Position numbers and translations under genes: made by a program. Shown here in pieces: positions 44,313 to 63,300 of a stretch of DNA of 64,000 bases. The number at the start of each line of letters is the position of its first letter. Position 1 is the stretch's first letter. The stretch is from positions 33,856-97,855 of the forward strand of contig VXCM01003333.1 in the NCBI GenBank assembly GCA_014773175.1, written 5' to 3'. Origin of the DNA: Lucifuga dentata (Eukaryota > Chordata > Actinopteri > Ophidiiformes > Bythitidae). The notes under the pieces are model-generated. The model was not told where the DNA came from. It saw nothing but the letters and a program-made list of their open reading frames with translations, and did not search any database.

Positions 44313-46466
44313 TTGGGTTTTGTCCAAGCTTCTCTAGTTTACTGTTGTTTTACTATGTTACTCTAATCTCCCTCTAAAACATATAATAAGATGTAGACAG
44401 CGTAAATGGACTCGGGGTGACACTGGTTTCATCTTTTAACTCTTTAATATCCAAAAAGAGCACAGAGCAGATCAGAATAAGTTAACGGTGTACAGGAAAA
44501 ACAGCATAGACCAGTTATAGACAAACAATGTAAAGGTGAACACTTTCCACATTGTCATCTGTTTGACACTCTCTTTCCAGGCTTGACCAGAGAACAGAGG
44601 CTTTCAAAGGGGAACCGGGCTACTGTGGGAGCTCATGGGACAATCCACCCCCTCACATACATACACTAATAAGCTCACATGACTCTGTGCCACACTGACA
44701 CAATGCTGTGACCAGCAAATGGTCAAAATTAAGGTTCAGGATCTCATTAGCACCATATTGAGACAGAGGGAGGGACAGGCTGCCAGAGAGAAGGAGGGGG
44801 GATTCCTCCAGCTGTTTTTCTAATAGAAAGTCAAAGGGAGAAGTGGAGAGGGTGATAGAAACAGCCTGGTAGGGAGGAAAGCAGTGTTTCTTGCAAAGAA
44901 GCAAGGGATGTGGATAAAGTAAGGGAAGAGAAAGAGGACAGAGTTCATCCATGGAATGAATTTCAAAGAAAAAATGTAAGAAAGGTAAGTTTCCTCCTCC
45001 TCTTGTTCTGTTTGCCCTGAAGCCAATTAGCAGCGAAGTGATTATCATGCAAATGCTGCAATTTATTTATTTTTTTTCTGCTTCCGTTGCCTCAGTGACA
45101 CGGCCTCTTTCAGATCAACAAGGAGTGTGTGTAACTTTAAGTGCCAAGGGAAAATTAGGTCAGTGAGCGGAGAGAGAGAGAGAGAGGAGCAGAGGCACAC
45201 AGGGATAGACGGACAGAGAAATGGAGAGAAATCCTCAGCAGCTCTTGAACTGCAGTAACAAGTGGTAACTTGAGTAATCACTGCTGATTCAGAGAGAAAT
45301 GTAAGTTCTGATTTCTCCCAGGCTTGTCTGCTGCAACTTTTTTGCTTTTTTTTTTTTTTTTTTTNTTTTTTTTTTTTTTTTTTGAGCGTGTGGGTGAACT
45401 TTTAGCATTAAAATACTTTGGCAGTATAAATGCTTGTTAAATGACAGTGTGGTTTAGTGAGATGGCGAGCTGTTGAGTCCTGTTTCAAATTGGTCTGTGC
45501 CTCTGGCAGCACCAGAATCAGACTGAGTTCAAGCCTGCAAGGACTTTCTACTAATTTTCCATTCGTAGGAGTTATGAAATTAAGAATAAACATGAGAACT
45601 TTTGTGCAAAAAAAAAAAAAAAAGCTATTTTGCTGAGGGCAAAGAAGGTCCATGACTCTTCCTCGTGCTCAGTCTTGTGATGAGGTGTGGTTAGTCACTT
45701 TCATACTACTCAAACAGTAATGTGTCAACATGCTATCCAGCCAGATTCGGCCTGAATGCGTCTGCGTCCTTTGCATGTTTGTGCATGTGTCTCCTTTCTT
45801 TTGTCCCATGTGTCTTTTAGAATTTGTACACACTGGAAAATGTCTGCTATCTGGACACTTAATTCCTCTTTAATCCTCCATCTTCATTTGTGTGTCAGAT
45901 CAGAAATGTGCCTCTGTTGCTCTTTTGCTGTCATGATCTCTGAATCAAAAGCCAGAGGGAGAGAGGGAGATGGTTCTAATAGGCCTTGTATTAGTCAGAG
46001 CAAAGGGAAAGATGACCTTTCCCTGCTGTTTATTTTGGGATGGCAACAGGAAGAATGCTGGAGCAGCTGTTCTATTCCTGCTGTCAGATCCCACCCTATG
46101 AATTCCACTCTGCCGTTGCAACGACACTCCCCTGGCTCTCACTGGGGCTTGGACGTATGTAAGCAATGTACGGTGTAAATAACGTTTCGATTAGATCTTC
46201 CAAGTTGTTATGGCGATGGACACAGCACTGAAACACACACCACTCGGTTTTCCACCAGACTGGCTGCTCTGTTTATGAGGAAGTCAGCCTGCTGTTTCTG
46301 CACGTTACACAGACGTCCAACCCGTTGTAGGATAATCAGTGCCACCTGTCTGCCAATGGAAATGCTCCTCATGCTTGTTTTGCACCTTAACCAGTCCGGC
46401 AACTTTCTCATATTGTAAATCCCCAGCAGCTATTTCTTCCACTCTGAGCCAGACAACTTCCCAATA
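44313..46466. other. Spacer and likely 5' region of the PACSIN gene
   Basis: No coding exon was recognised. It contains a T-tract interrupted by an n (45365), an A-tract (45608-45623) and an AG repeat (45172-45186). Untranslated exons and the promoter of the PACSIN gene may lie here, but none can be pinned down. The frame at 45756-46178 has no recognisable domain. Confidence 0.4.
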
Positions 46467-52434
<5,968 letters not shown>

Positions 52435-53047
52435 CATCACGTTGTCCAAAAAAAATCACGTCACACAGTGTTCCAGAAATAACAATTAGTATTTAATGTC
52501 TAAGATGTTTTCACGCTGAATGTAAAATATAATTTGGTCCCAGTAATATATGACATTTAAAATGTTGTTAAAGACTTAATATTCTAACCCTGAGTACATT
52601 TGTGGATGTGTGTGTATGCGCGCGTGTGTGTGTAAAATTACCACAATATAAGAGAAAATAAGGGAGGATATTTATTTACTATCAGCTTGTTCAACTTTGA
52701 TACATGAAGTTTACCCATGATGAGGTTTCTATTGATGTCGAAAGTCCAGAAAGATGATGTTTACTTGAAAATTATTATGGAAAGGCACACAGAAGTTAAT
52801 TTGACAGAGCGAATGGTCAAAATAAAACTGTAACTCATAACTTTGCTTTGCCTTTTATCCCTCTTGGTGGCATATTTCTATGTGCACGCATTTCTGTATG
52901 TATGACCAAAAAAAAAAAAAAAAAAAAAAACACACCAAAAAACAAATTAAAACCACAAGTGCCATATTTCCACATATTTAAAATCTATGTACTGGTTTTT
53001 ATTTTACATAAGAAAATGTTTTCAATTAGTTTTTGGGTTTACAAATT
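52435..53047 (+). other. PACSIN 3' UTR and spacer
   Basis: Non-coding. AATAAA at 52821-52826 is the first plausible polyadenylation signal. An A-tract follows at 52909-52930. Confidence 0.55.
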
Positions 53048-53405
53048 CAGTGGTTCTCAAACTCAAAGTTCCACCTCAGAGGAAGCCAAAACATCAAAGT
53101 ACCGCCTGAGTATTTTGCAGTGCGAGCATGAAAAGACGCACACACAGTGTGCACATGGAGCTATTAAAAAAAAAAAAAAAAAAAANAAAAAAAAAAAAAA
53201 AAAAAAGTTAAAAATCAAATTTCCAATTTAAAGAGAAAGTCCGGTGTAACAGTTACAAAATTCCTAATGAAACATATTTATTTGTGAATTGTTTGTCACA
53301 ATAACAACATTTCTCTCCATTTCAATTGTTTTGATTCTCTGGTTACTACCAAGGGGCGCTTCAAGTACCACCACTGGTACACATACCACAGTTTGAGAAC
53401 CACTG
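53048..53405. mobile_element. hAT-like non-autonomous element, copy 1
   Basis: Terminal inverted repeats CAGTGGTTCTCAAACTC and GTTTGAGAACCACTG. The inner words CAAGTACCACCACTGGTAC and ACCAAAACATC-type words are shared with the copy at 63454. CAGTGGTTCTCAAA ends are typical of hAT superfamily elements. No transposase was seen. An A-tract with an n (53186) lies inside. Confidence 0.7.
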
Positions 53406-53636
53406 CAATAGATGCTTGTTTCCTGAATGTCCTTTGATTTCAAATATGATTATATCTTTAACCTTTAACCAGTCCTCCAATGATACAGAAGTTTTATTAT
53501 CTCCAAAACAAATGCAAAATATTAAGCGTAATGTACACAAAACATATTCATGAACAACAGCAATTTTAGATGTGTGTACATCAGATTATTTCATGAACCA
53601 GACTCTTTGAAAGGGTTCTTTCATGCTGCTCTCTCT

Positions 53637-53679
<43 letters not shown>

Positions 53680-54233
53680 TTTATGTAATCTTTAACAGAA
53701 GTTATGCAATTAAATCACTGACTAAAGCCATCTGCCGGTTTGTCAACACAATCCATGGCACAATGGAAGACTCTTCAGGAAAAACCTGTCAGACAAGATT
53801 TCTGAGTTATAAATAAAACGAAAAGAAATGTCACACATGACTTTAAAACTTATCAGAGACTGGGAGGGAGGGTTTATTTTTATGATTGTATTGTGTGTAG
53901 TCAGTGGTCAAAGGGCTCTGAGTGTGTAAGCAGGCCTCAGAAGCGTTGTTGTATGTCAGGATCCGTTCATTTAAGGTTGGGATATGCTGTGATTTTTTAG
54001 TTTTTTATTTTTTTTATTTGATCCTGTTGTGATTTGTTGGCTGTAATGTCTGGATTGCTGACTCTTTAATGAAGGGACTTCTGGAAGGATTGCCATGGGC
54101 GTAACATAGCGTGCATCTGATTACACTACACTGCAATTAGTTTGGATTGTAATAAGGTGAGTTGTTGAAGAAGTGGTCAGTTGAATGTGTTGTTGGGTTT
54201 TACACTCTGTTAATGATCTCTGTTCTCCCACAG
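53406..54233. other. Intergenic spacer with T-tract
   Basis: Non-coding. It contains an uninterrupted T-run of about 36 bases (53641-53676). The promoter or 5' exons of the next gene may lie here, but none was recognised. Confidence 0.45.
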
Positions 54234-54333
54234 GTAGAATCACCTATGGAATTTGCCTGCGAGTTTGTTTATGTGCCTCTGTCAGTCAGCCAGAAGGCCC
54301 AACGATCAAATGTTAATGCCATCAAATGCTCAG
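54234..54333 (+). CDS. VWA gene exon 1 (start)
   Basis: Acceptor TTCTCCCACAG, then GTAGAATCACCT and ATG at 54246 (MEFACEFVYVPLSVSQKAQR and SNVNAIKCS). Phase 1 out with GTATGA. An upstream non-coding exon is implied by the acceptor. Confidence 0.6.
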
Positions 54334-57300
54334 GTATGATTTCTTTATATTCACTGACATGATATTAAAGGGAAAAATCCTCTCTAAATGATTCCGTCAA
54401 GTTTTTGCTCTCACTGGTTTTAAAGGCACATTCAGCAGACAAACAGGAAGAAAGACCAGTTTCTCAGAAGACTCAGACCAGAATGCAGCTAAGCCACAAA
54501 ACATGTAGTTTTCTTAGGATAAGAGGAGCAACTCTTGCGTTTACTTGAGTGCAAAGCTTTTAATCTGCTAATTTGCTATTACATTTCCAACATGGCTTGC
54601 AGTTGAACGCAACAAGTTTAGCTCCATTCTCTGAAGGCTCCAAAAGGCATTCTGGGGAATATATAGACTTTGCATATCAAGAAAATCAGTAACTGCAGAT
54701 GACAAATGTGTACATCGAATAAATTGCATCAATTTTTTATTTTATTTTATTTATCAGTGTCTTCTTGGTGAGCATTATGCAATCAGTATTAACACAACTT
54801 AATGACAGTATAACTTGGAGGAAATATTCCTTTAAATATATACTTGGTATGCACCATCTGCAACCTGAGTCACATTTCCATCACAGCACAAAGGTTATTG
54901 CTGTACCAGTTGTTGGTCTGTGCTCATATTTTCATGCTGGAAACTCAAATTAACAACATATATATATATATATATTTTTCTGTTTTATTTCACTGCCTTT
55001 TAGCTCTCCTCCCTCCCATCAACTGGCAGCGTCCTCGCATTCCTCCCCCTCCTCCCCCTCCTCCTCCAGCAACCTCTGCAGAAGTCAAAACNCAGCGTCC
55101 TCGCATTCCTCCCCCTCCTCCCCCTCCTCCTCCAGCAACCTCTGCAGAAGTCAAAACACAAAAATCCCTCCTTTCCACCAACAAAATTATTGAACAGTTG
55201 GAAAAAAGTAAAGAGGTGAAGAAAGATGCGCCGCCGCCTTCTTTCTATGAGAATGCTGAATTTCACTGCAAAGAAGGGACGGCTTCTTCCATCAGTGCCA
55301 ACCCTGGACAGACATCAGCTCCTCGAAAGACAGGTGCTGTTTGGTGTTTGGCTTCAGATGAATGTGGCAGTAAATAATAACTGATTTTTTTTTTTGAGTG
55401 AATTAGTGCTTTAACACTCTGTTCTTATGCATTTTTCTCAGCCCTTCTTCCACCGCACATGAGACCTGCCGCAAACATCCGGTCCAGATCTGACTTCCAT
55501 CCACTTCCTTCCTCCAACACTGAGGCGTTTACCTATGACCTCCCAAAAGATACACTGGACTTAAACGCCCAGCTCTTGGACCCAGACTACTCATACAATA
55601 TCCCAGAAAGCAGCAGGGGTGAGGTGATGCTGCCAGGTGATAGTAACAACGCCACACCAGCACAGAGACAGAGGACAGGTGAGTTGATGACTTCTCTTTC
55701 CCTTTTGCATTCATTTAAATCTCGTTCAGCATACATGCAAGTTTTAAGGGACCATAGCGATGATTTTACACGTTTAAGCCCAGTGTATTGTACTATGTTA
55801 CCGACAGTCATTTTCCAAAACCAAACCATATTTTAGTTTTCCTGTTATTTTGCCACAACCCCTAATCTTTCAAAATCAAATGTTCAGGTTATACAGTACA
55901 CCCACGATAAGATTCAAAGTTTCACCTGCTAACAAGTACTTTCAAATGTAGAAGGGACGGACATTTTTAAGTTCTCTGGGAAAGCAGTCTTCTCCTAGGA
56001 CTATATTCCCTGGCGGAGACATACATTTTCTTCTGTGCAGCTCCATGTTAAATAAAGTTTCCCTGATAAAAATATTTAATAGCACATTTGAAGTCTGTAC
56101 AAGTTAATTTTAATAGCATGAACGGAAACCAATGGCAGTCTGGAAAGCAGGAAAAACAATTCTGTTTATTGTTCCAAGTAATACATATTTATATTGCCTC
56201 ATAGGAATTTAAATATTATATTATACTGTAGATTATATCTACAGATTAGCAAATTAGCCTTTGCTATAAATGCTATAATATGTGGCATTAGTTTATTCTG
56301 GTAATATACTGTCCTCATGTATGTCCCTATTCAAATATACTTGATGGTGACCTGTCCAGGGTGAATCCTGCCTTTCGCCCAATGACCGCTGGGATAGGCT
56401 CCAGCCCCCCGTGACCCTAAACAGGACAAACGGGTAGAAAATGGATGGATGGATGGAAAAAAACTAGTTCTCAGTATCGTAATGTGTGTGTGAGTTGTAT
56501 AATACTGGGCTCAAACATGCAAAACCACCGGTGTGGTCCTTTAAGCAGCCTTGTGCAGATGAAAGTTTCTTCTGCTCTCATCTCAAACGTCAGCTCCACC
56601 CCTCCCTCCAAGACCTTCATTCATGAAGTCAATGCCATTGTACGTGGTTGTGTTACCATCTTCACCCTCATCTTCCCCATTCTCTCAAAAATCGACCTCA
56701 GCCCCGCCTCCTCACCCCGCGCCTGCTGGTAAAGATGAATATAATCCATGATCACATTCTGATTCCACTGACGTAAGAGTAAATTGTTATTTTGGATTTT
56801 GATGATCTCGTTCCCATCACAGGATCAGCAGACAAAGGGCCTCTACCAGGGAATCCAAACGTGATCCTCGTTAGTTTGGGGAAACTGCTCTCAGAGGAAA
56901 CGGGTTAGTAAATCATCACCATAAAACCTTTATGATCTGTCGTCTGGATTGATTTTCAGTTTTAGTAGCTGTTCAATCGATCCATCAATCAATGTGTGTG
57001 CGTGTGTGTGTGTGTGTCTTCCCAGTGCAACAAATACAACACAAACCCATATCCTGCTCACAGTGTGGCTCCGTGCTCGACTCCATCTATGACAACACGG
57101 TAATTAGGGCTTAATCCTGAAACAGAAATAACATGATTTCATATGCAAAGGATTGTTTTACAATAAATCTGGAAATTCACAACATAAACTATTCTTAGAG
57201 GCAGTAAAGCATAAGCATAATATAATGAAACAATGGATATTGGTATTGATTTATCAGTTTGAGCTGCAGCTCGATTTAGAAAATATCTGCCTGTGTTATT

Positions 57301-60300
57301 TTTATTCTGGATTTATGGAGCTTATAGCTTTATGTTCTGCCTTTGATATTTATTGGCACATTTGGACAGATTTCTGAAAATATTAAAATCCTTTTTGTAA
57401 GTTTAAGGCATGTTATCACCTGCGACTGTTAAACTTTTTTTTCTGTTATTGAGCCAATTATGTTAAAAATACCCTTATTTGTATGTATCCCTGAATAAAT
57501 AAAGGTTAATAAAAAAAAATAAAACAAAGGCATGTATAAAAAAAAACAAAAACTTTTCTGCTTATCCTAAACTGCAGGTCAACATATGTTACTTCTGTCA
57601 GTTCCGGGAGTTGACCAGTCCTCCCAGTAAACCTCAGTTTCCCCCAAATGGTTACCAGGATGGTCTCTTCCTGCTCCACCCTGATGAGAAGCTCCAGTCT
57701 CCTGCTGAGCCGCTGCTTCTCTTCTGCATCGACATCTCGGGCTCCATGTCCATAACGTCTCAGGTAAATAAACGATAATAAATCATCACAGTAATAATAA
57801 TAATTCATCCTGTTCTGTTTGCTGATGGTTCTAAATATGATGCAGCGATTCACAAATGATCACAAATACAACCTGAAGTGTTACAAATGTGACTCTGTTG
57901 TGAAAAGGTGGTGGACGGAGAGCAAGTTGTCTACAAATCCCACCTCCAGGTACAGGCATAATATCACAACAATAACAGCTGTTCATAATTACCATCAAAA
58001 TGCAAGATTATTGATTTGAAATCAATGTGTTGTAACCAGTGTGTGCAGGATGCTGTGCTACAATGTGTTGGGAGATTAAGTGAGCAACAACCAGAAAAAC
58101 GAGTGGGTCTCATCACCTTCAACTATCAGGTACAACTCATTACACATCCACCTCCACAGGTTTTAACAGCATATGACCTTAAAGGACCATCCCAGTAGTT
58201 TGGTTTCAGTTAATTCCAGTATTAAAATCACCCTTCAGAGACTTGAAAAGTGCTTGAGATAAGTAATCCATCACAGCAAACATGTCTGTTAGGTTTTTTT
58301 TTGTTGAATAACTTTATTGAACCGATCAGGCTGCATGGAAGACAATATGTGTCTGTATGTAAATGTTAGAAGGTGTATCACCAGAAGTTTTAATTTTCAA
58401 AGATTAGGGGATTTGAAAAAAAAAATAACAGAAAAAGTAAAATACAGTTTTGTGTTTTAGAAATTGGTGTTAGTAATGTACAAAATGTGCAGTTGGATAT
58501 ACTGGGCTCAACCATGCACAATCGCCGGTATGGTCCTTTAATGTATCCACTTGTAGATGGAAAGCTCTCAAAAAAAAAATCTTTTCTTGATATATTTTTC
58601 AGCTTTTGCATTGTGTTTCCATGCAGAGTCACTGAGTATCTTAAAAACCAGTACATAAACAAGACGCGTTATTATTTTTTTCTTTTGCATCACCAGGTGG
58701 CGATATATGGATTTGAGGATTTCCCATTGCGTTTTCTGCGTGGTGATGAGTTGAAAGACAAAGCCTACCTGAAGGAGGCTGCTGCCAGCATCCCCATTCC
58801 ACTTCCACTCTCACAGACCAACAACTGCTTACACAAACAAATTCTTGGGTGAGAACAATCAATTGCTTTTGGCTTTTTAAAGGACAATACCGGTAGTTTT
58901 GTGTAATTGAGCTCAATTTAGAACTTTCAGCCTGCCATTCGTTTCAGTTACAAGTCAATTACGCTATAATCGACTTGTAGAGACTTGAAATGTGCTTTAG
59001 ACAGGTAATCCATCACAACAAACAAGACGTCTATTACATTTTTTTAATCTAAAATGGAGCTACACAGAAGAAAATGTGTGTCGCTGCTAGGGAATATAGC
59101 TCCTGTTGCTTTAATTTAAACAACCGTGCCTTCTTCTGTGTGAGTGTTGGCTGGTAAAATGCTAAATTTTAAGGTGGTTGTATCACCTGAACATTTGATT
59201 TTTGACAAATTAGGGGATTTGGCAAGATAACAAACAAATGAAATGCAGTTTTATTTTTGGAAAATACTTGGCAGTAACGTAATTGTATGCAGGTAGTATT
59301 TATTGGGCTCAAACATGCAAAATCAGCAGTATGGTCCTTTAATACTTAAAGTCTAATATTTAAATAACAGTTTTATCGTTTCTGATTTTCCTTTTGTTGG
59401 TAGATTATCAGAAAGTGGGACCACAGCTCTGGGTCCAGCTGCTCTCCTGGCCATTGCAATGGCCTCCAGACACCCGGGGTCAAAGGTGATACTGGCTATT
59501 TATTTTATCTAAAGGACCATACCAGTGTTTCTGCCTGTTATGTTGGACTGATCACTTTAAAATATACCTGATTTGTAGAAAATGGGCTAAAACAAGCAAA
59601 AGCTACAGCAGGATTCTCCCTTTAACAACCGTATTTCTGTTTCATTTTACTGTATTCTAAACCAAATCTATCCTCACTGATCTCGAAGGTGATTATCTGT
59701 ACAGATGGGAAGGCCAACACAGAGTTGGGGAATCTAGAGGTGGAAGATAATGATGCTCGCACCCTTTTATCATCCACCATCTTCTACCAGGAGCTGGGGG
59801 AATATGCTGCCAATCAGGGGTTGGTACACACCTTCACATCAGACGTAGCTTTTATGTATACTGTAGTAATCAGGGACGGTTGTGGGGTGGGTGTGTTGTG
59901 AGATGATAGAATCTTCTTCTTCTTTTCCTTTCGGCTTTCCCTTCAGGGGTCACCACAGCGAATCATCTGCCTCCATCTAACCCTATCCTCTCCCTCCTCT
60001 TCTCTCACACCAACTAACTTCATGTCCTCTTTCACTACATCCATAAATCTCCTCTTTGGTCTTCCTCTAGGCCTCCTGCCTGGCAGTTCCAACCTCAGCA
60101 TCCTTCTACCGATATGTTCACTATCCCTCCTCTGTACATGTCCAAACCATCTCAGTCTGGCCTCTCTGACTTTATCTCCAAAACATCTAACATGCGCTGT
60201 CCCTCTGATGTACTCGTTCCTGATCCTATCCATCCTCGTCACTCCCAAAGAGAACCTCAGCATTTTAGTCTCTGCTACCTCTAGCTCTGCCTCCTGTCTT

Positions 60301-63300
60301 TTCCTCAGTGCCACTGTCTCTAAGCCATACAACATCGCTGGTCTCACCACCGTTTTGTACACCTTTCCTTTCATTCTTGCCGAGACTCTTTTGTCACACA
60401 TCACACCTGACACTTTTCTCCACCCATTCCAACCTGCTTGCACACGTTTCTTCACCTCTTTTCCACACTCTCCATTGCTCTGGACTGTGGACCCTAAGTA
60501 CTTAAAATCCTCCACCTTCTTTATCTCTATTCCCTGTAACCTCACCATTCCACTTGAGTCCCTCTCATTCACAGCCATGTATTCTGTCTTGCTGCGGCTA
60601 ACCTTCATTCCTCTCCTTTCCAGGGCATATCTCCACCTCTCTAGGTTTTCCTCCACCTGCTCCCTGCTCTCACTACAGATCACAATGTCATCTGCAAACA
60701 TCATAGTCCAAGGGGATTCTTGTCTAACCTCATCTGTCAGCCTGTCCATCACTACAGCAAACAAGAAGGGGCTCAGAGCTGATCCTTGGTGTAGTCCCAC
60801 TTCCACCTTGAACTCCTCTGTCACACCTACGGCACACCTCACCACTGTCTTACAGCTCTCATACATGTCCTGCACCACTCTAACATACTTCTCTGCCACT
60901 CCAGACTTCCTCATACAACACCACAGTTCCTCTCTCGGCACCCTGTCATATGCTTTCTCTAGATCTACAAAGGCACAATGCAGCTCCCTCTGACCTTCTC
61001 TGTACTTCTCTATCAACATCCTCAAAGCAAATACTGCATCTGTAGTACTCTTCCTTGGCATGAAACCATACTGCTGCTCAGAAATGCTGACTTCTGCCCT
61101 TAGTCTAGCTTCCACTACTCTTTCCCATAACTTCATTGTGTGGCTCATCAACTTTATTCCTCTGTAGTTGCCACAGCTCTGCACGTCTCCCTTGTTCTTA
61201 AAAATCGGCACCAGCACACTTCTCCTCCATTCCTCAGGCATCCTCTCACTCTCTAAGATCTCGTTGAACAACCTAGTCAAAAACTCTACTGCCACCTCTC
61301 CTAGACACTTCCATACCTCTACAGGTATATCATCAGGACCAACTGCCTTTCCACTCTTCATCCTCTTCAGTGACCTCCTCACTTCATCCTTACTAATCTT
61401 TGCAACTTCCTGGTTCACAACGGTCACCTCTTCTACTCTTCGTTCCCTCTCATTTTCCTCATTCATCAGCTCTTCAAAGTACTCTTTCCATCTTCCCATC
61501 ACACTTCTGGCACCTGTCAATACATTTCCATCTCTATCCTTAATCACCCTAACCTGCTGCACGTCCTTCCCATCTCTATTTCTCTGCCTCGCCAACCTGT
61601 ATAAATCAGTCTCTCCCTCCTTACTGTCCAGCCTAGCATACAAGTCATTGTACGCCCTTTGTTTGGCCTTTGCCACCTCTACCTTCACCTTACGCTTCAT
61701 CTCCCTGTACTCCTGACTACTCTCTTCAGTCCTCTCAGTGTCCCACTTCTTCTTAGCTAACCTCTTTCTCTGTATACACTCCTGCACTTCCTCATTCCAC
61801 CACCACGTCTCCTTATCTACTTTCCTTCCAGATGACACCCCAAGTACTCTCCTACCTGTCTCCCTGATCACATTAGCTGTAGTTGTCCAGTTATCTGGAA
61901 GCACCTCTTGGCCACCCAGAGCTTGTCTCAACTCCTCCCTGAAAACCACACAACACTCCTCCTTTTTCAGCTTCCACCACTTTGTCCTCTGCTCTGCCTT
62001 TGTCCTCTTCATCTTCCTCACCACCAGAGTCATCCTACACACCACCATCCTATGCTGTCTGGCTACACTCTCACCTACCACTACTTTGCAGTCACTGATC
62101 TCCTTCAGATTACATCGTCTATACAAGATGTAGTCCACCTGTGTGCTCCTACCTCCGCTCTTATAAGTCACCCTATGTTCCTGCTTCTTCTGGAAGAAAG
62201 TATTCGTTACAGCCATTTCCATCCTTTTTGCAAAATCTACCACCATCTGTCCTTCTGCGTTCCTATCCTGGATGCCAAACTTGCCCATCACTTCCTCATC
62301 ACCTCTGTTGCCTGCACCAACATGTCCATTGAAATCTGCACCAATCACCACTCTCTCGCCTCTCGGGATGCTCTGCATCACTTCATCTAACTCACTCCAG
62401 AATTTCTCCTTCTCTTCTAACTCACATCCTACCTGTGGGGCATAACCACTAACAACATTGAACATCACACCTTCAATTTCTAACTTCAGGCTCATCACTC
62501 TGTCTGACACTCTCTTCACCTCCAGTACATTCCTAACAAACTCCTCCTTCAAGATAACTCCTACTCCATTTCTCTTTCCATCTACACCATGATAAAACAG
62601 CTTGAACCCTGCTCCTAAGCTTCTAGCCTTGCTACCTTTCCACCTGGTCTCTTGAACACAAAGTATATCCACCTTTCTTCTTTGCATCATGTCAGCCAGC
62701 TCTCTAGCTTTTCCTGTCATAGTCCCAACATTCAAAGTCCCTACTCTCATCCCTAGACTCTTGCCTTTCCTCTTTTCTCTCTGCCTACGGACACGCCTTC
62801 CTCCTCTCCTTCTTCGACCAACAGTAGCCCAATTTCCACCAGCACCCTGTAGGTCAACAGTACCGATGGCGGTCGTTGTTAACCCGGGCCTCGACCGATC
62901 CGGTATGGAAGTCATAGGAATGATTCGCATCTTTGCTTTGGCATAGGTTTTACGTCGGATGCCCTTCCTGACACAACCCTCTGCATTTATTCGGGCTTGG
63001 GACCGGCACAAGGTGGACACTGGCTTGTGCCCCCTTGAGGCTGCATTTGTGAGATGATAGAATGAATATAGAAATATCTTTTTTATTTTTCTTTTAGTGT
63101 GACCGTGTCTGTGCTGTCCATAGAAGGGACAGATTGCAGGCTGGATGAGCTGGGCAGACTGGCAGATCGCACTGGAGGGACTGTAAGACAACTGTGTCAG
63201 AGTTTTAATTAAGAGACTGTATAGTTATTACATAATACTAATTGTGTGTGTAATTGCATGTGTGTGTTTTGTCCTGCAGGTGGTGATAGCCAGCCCCAAT

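Noticed and set aside
45756..46178. 140-codon + strand frame before PACSIN
   Set aside because: It has no recognisable domain, no suitable splice context and low-complexity content.
60022..62390. Several long + strand open frames (up to 323 codons) in the 60-62.4 kb region
   Set aside because: They are antisense shadows of the LINE ORF and show no domain of their own.
62931..63191. Extra 87 codons at the N-terminus of the LINE open frame
   Set aside because: The open frame runs past the target-site duplication into the host exon and intron. The protein should start at the Met at 62930 or at a non-ATG start inside the element.
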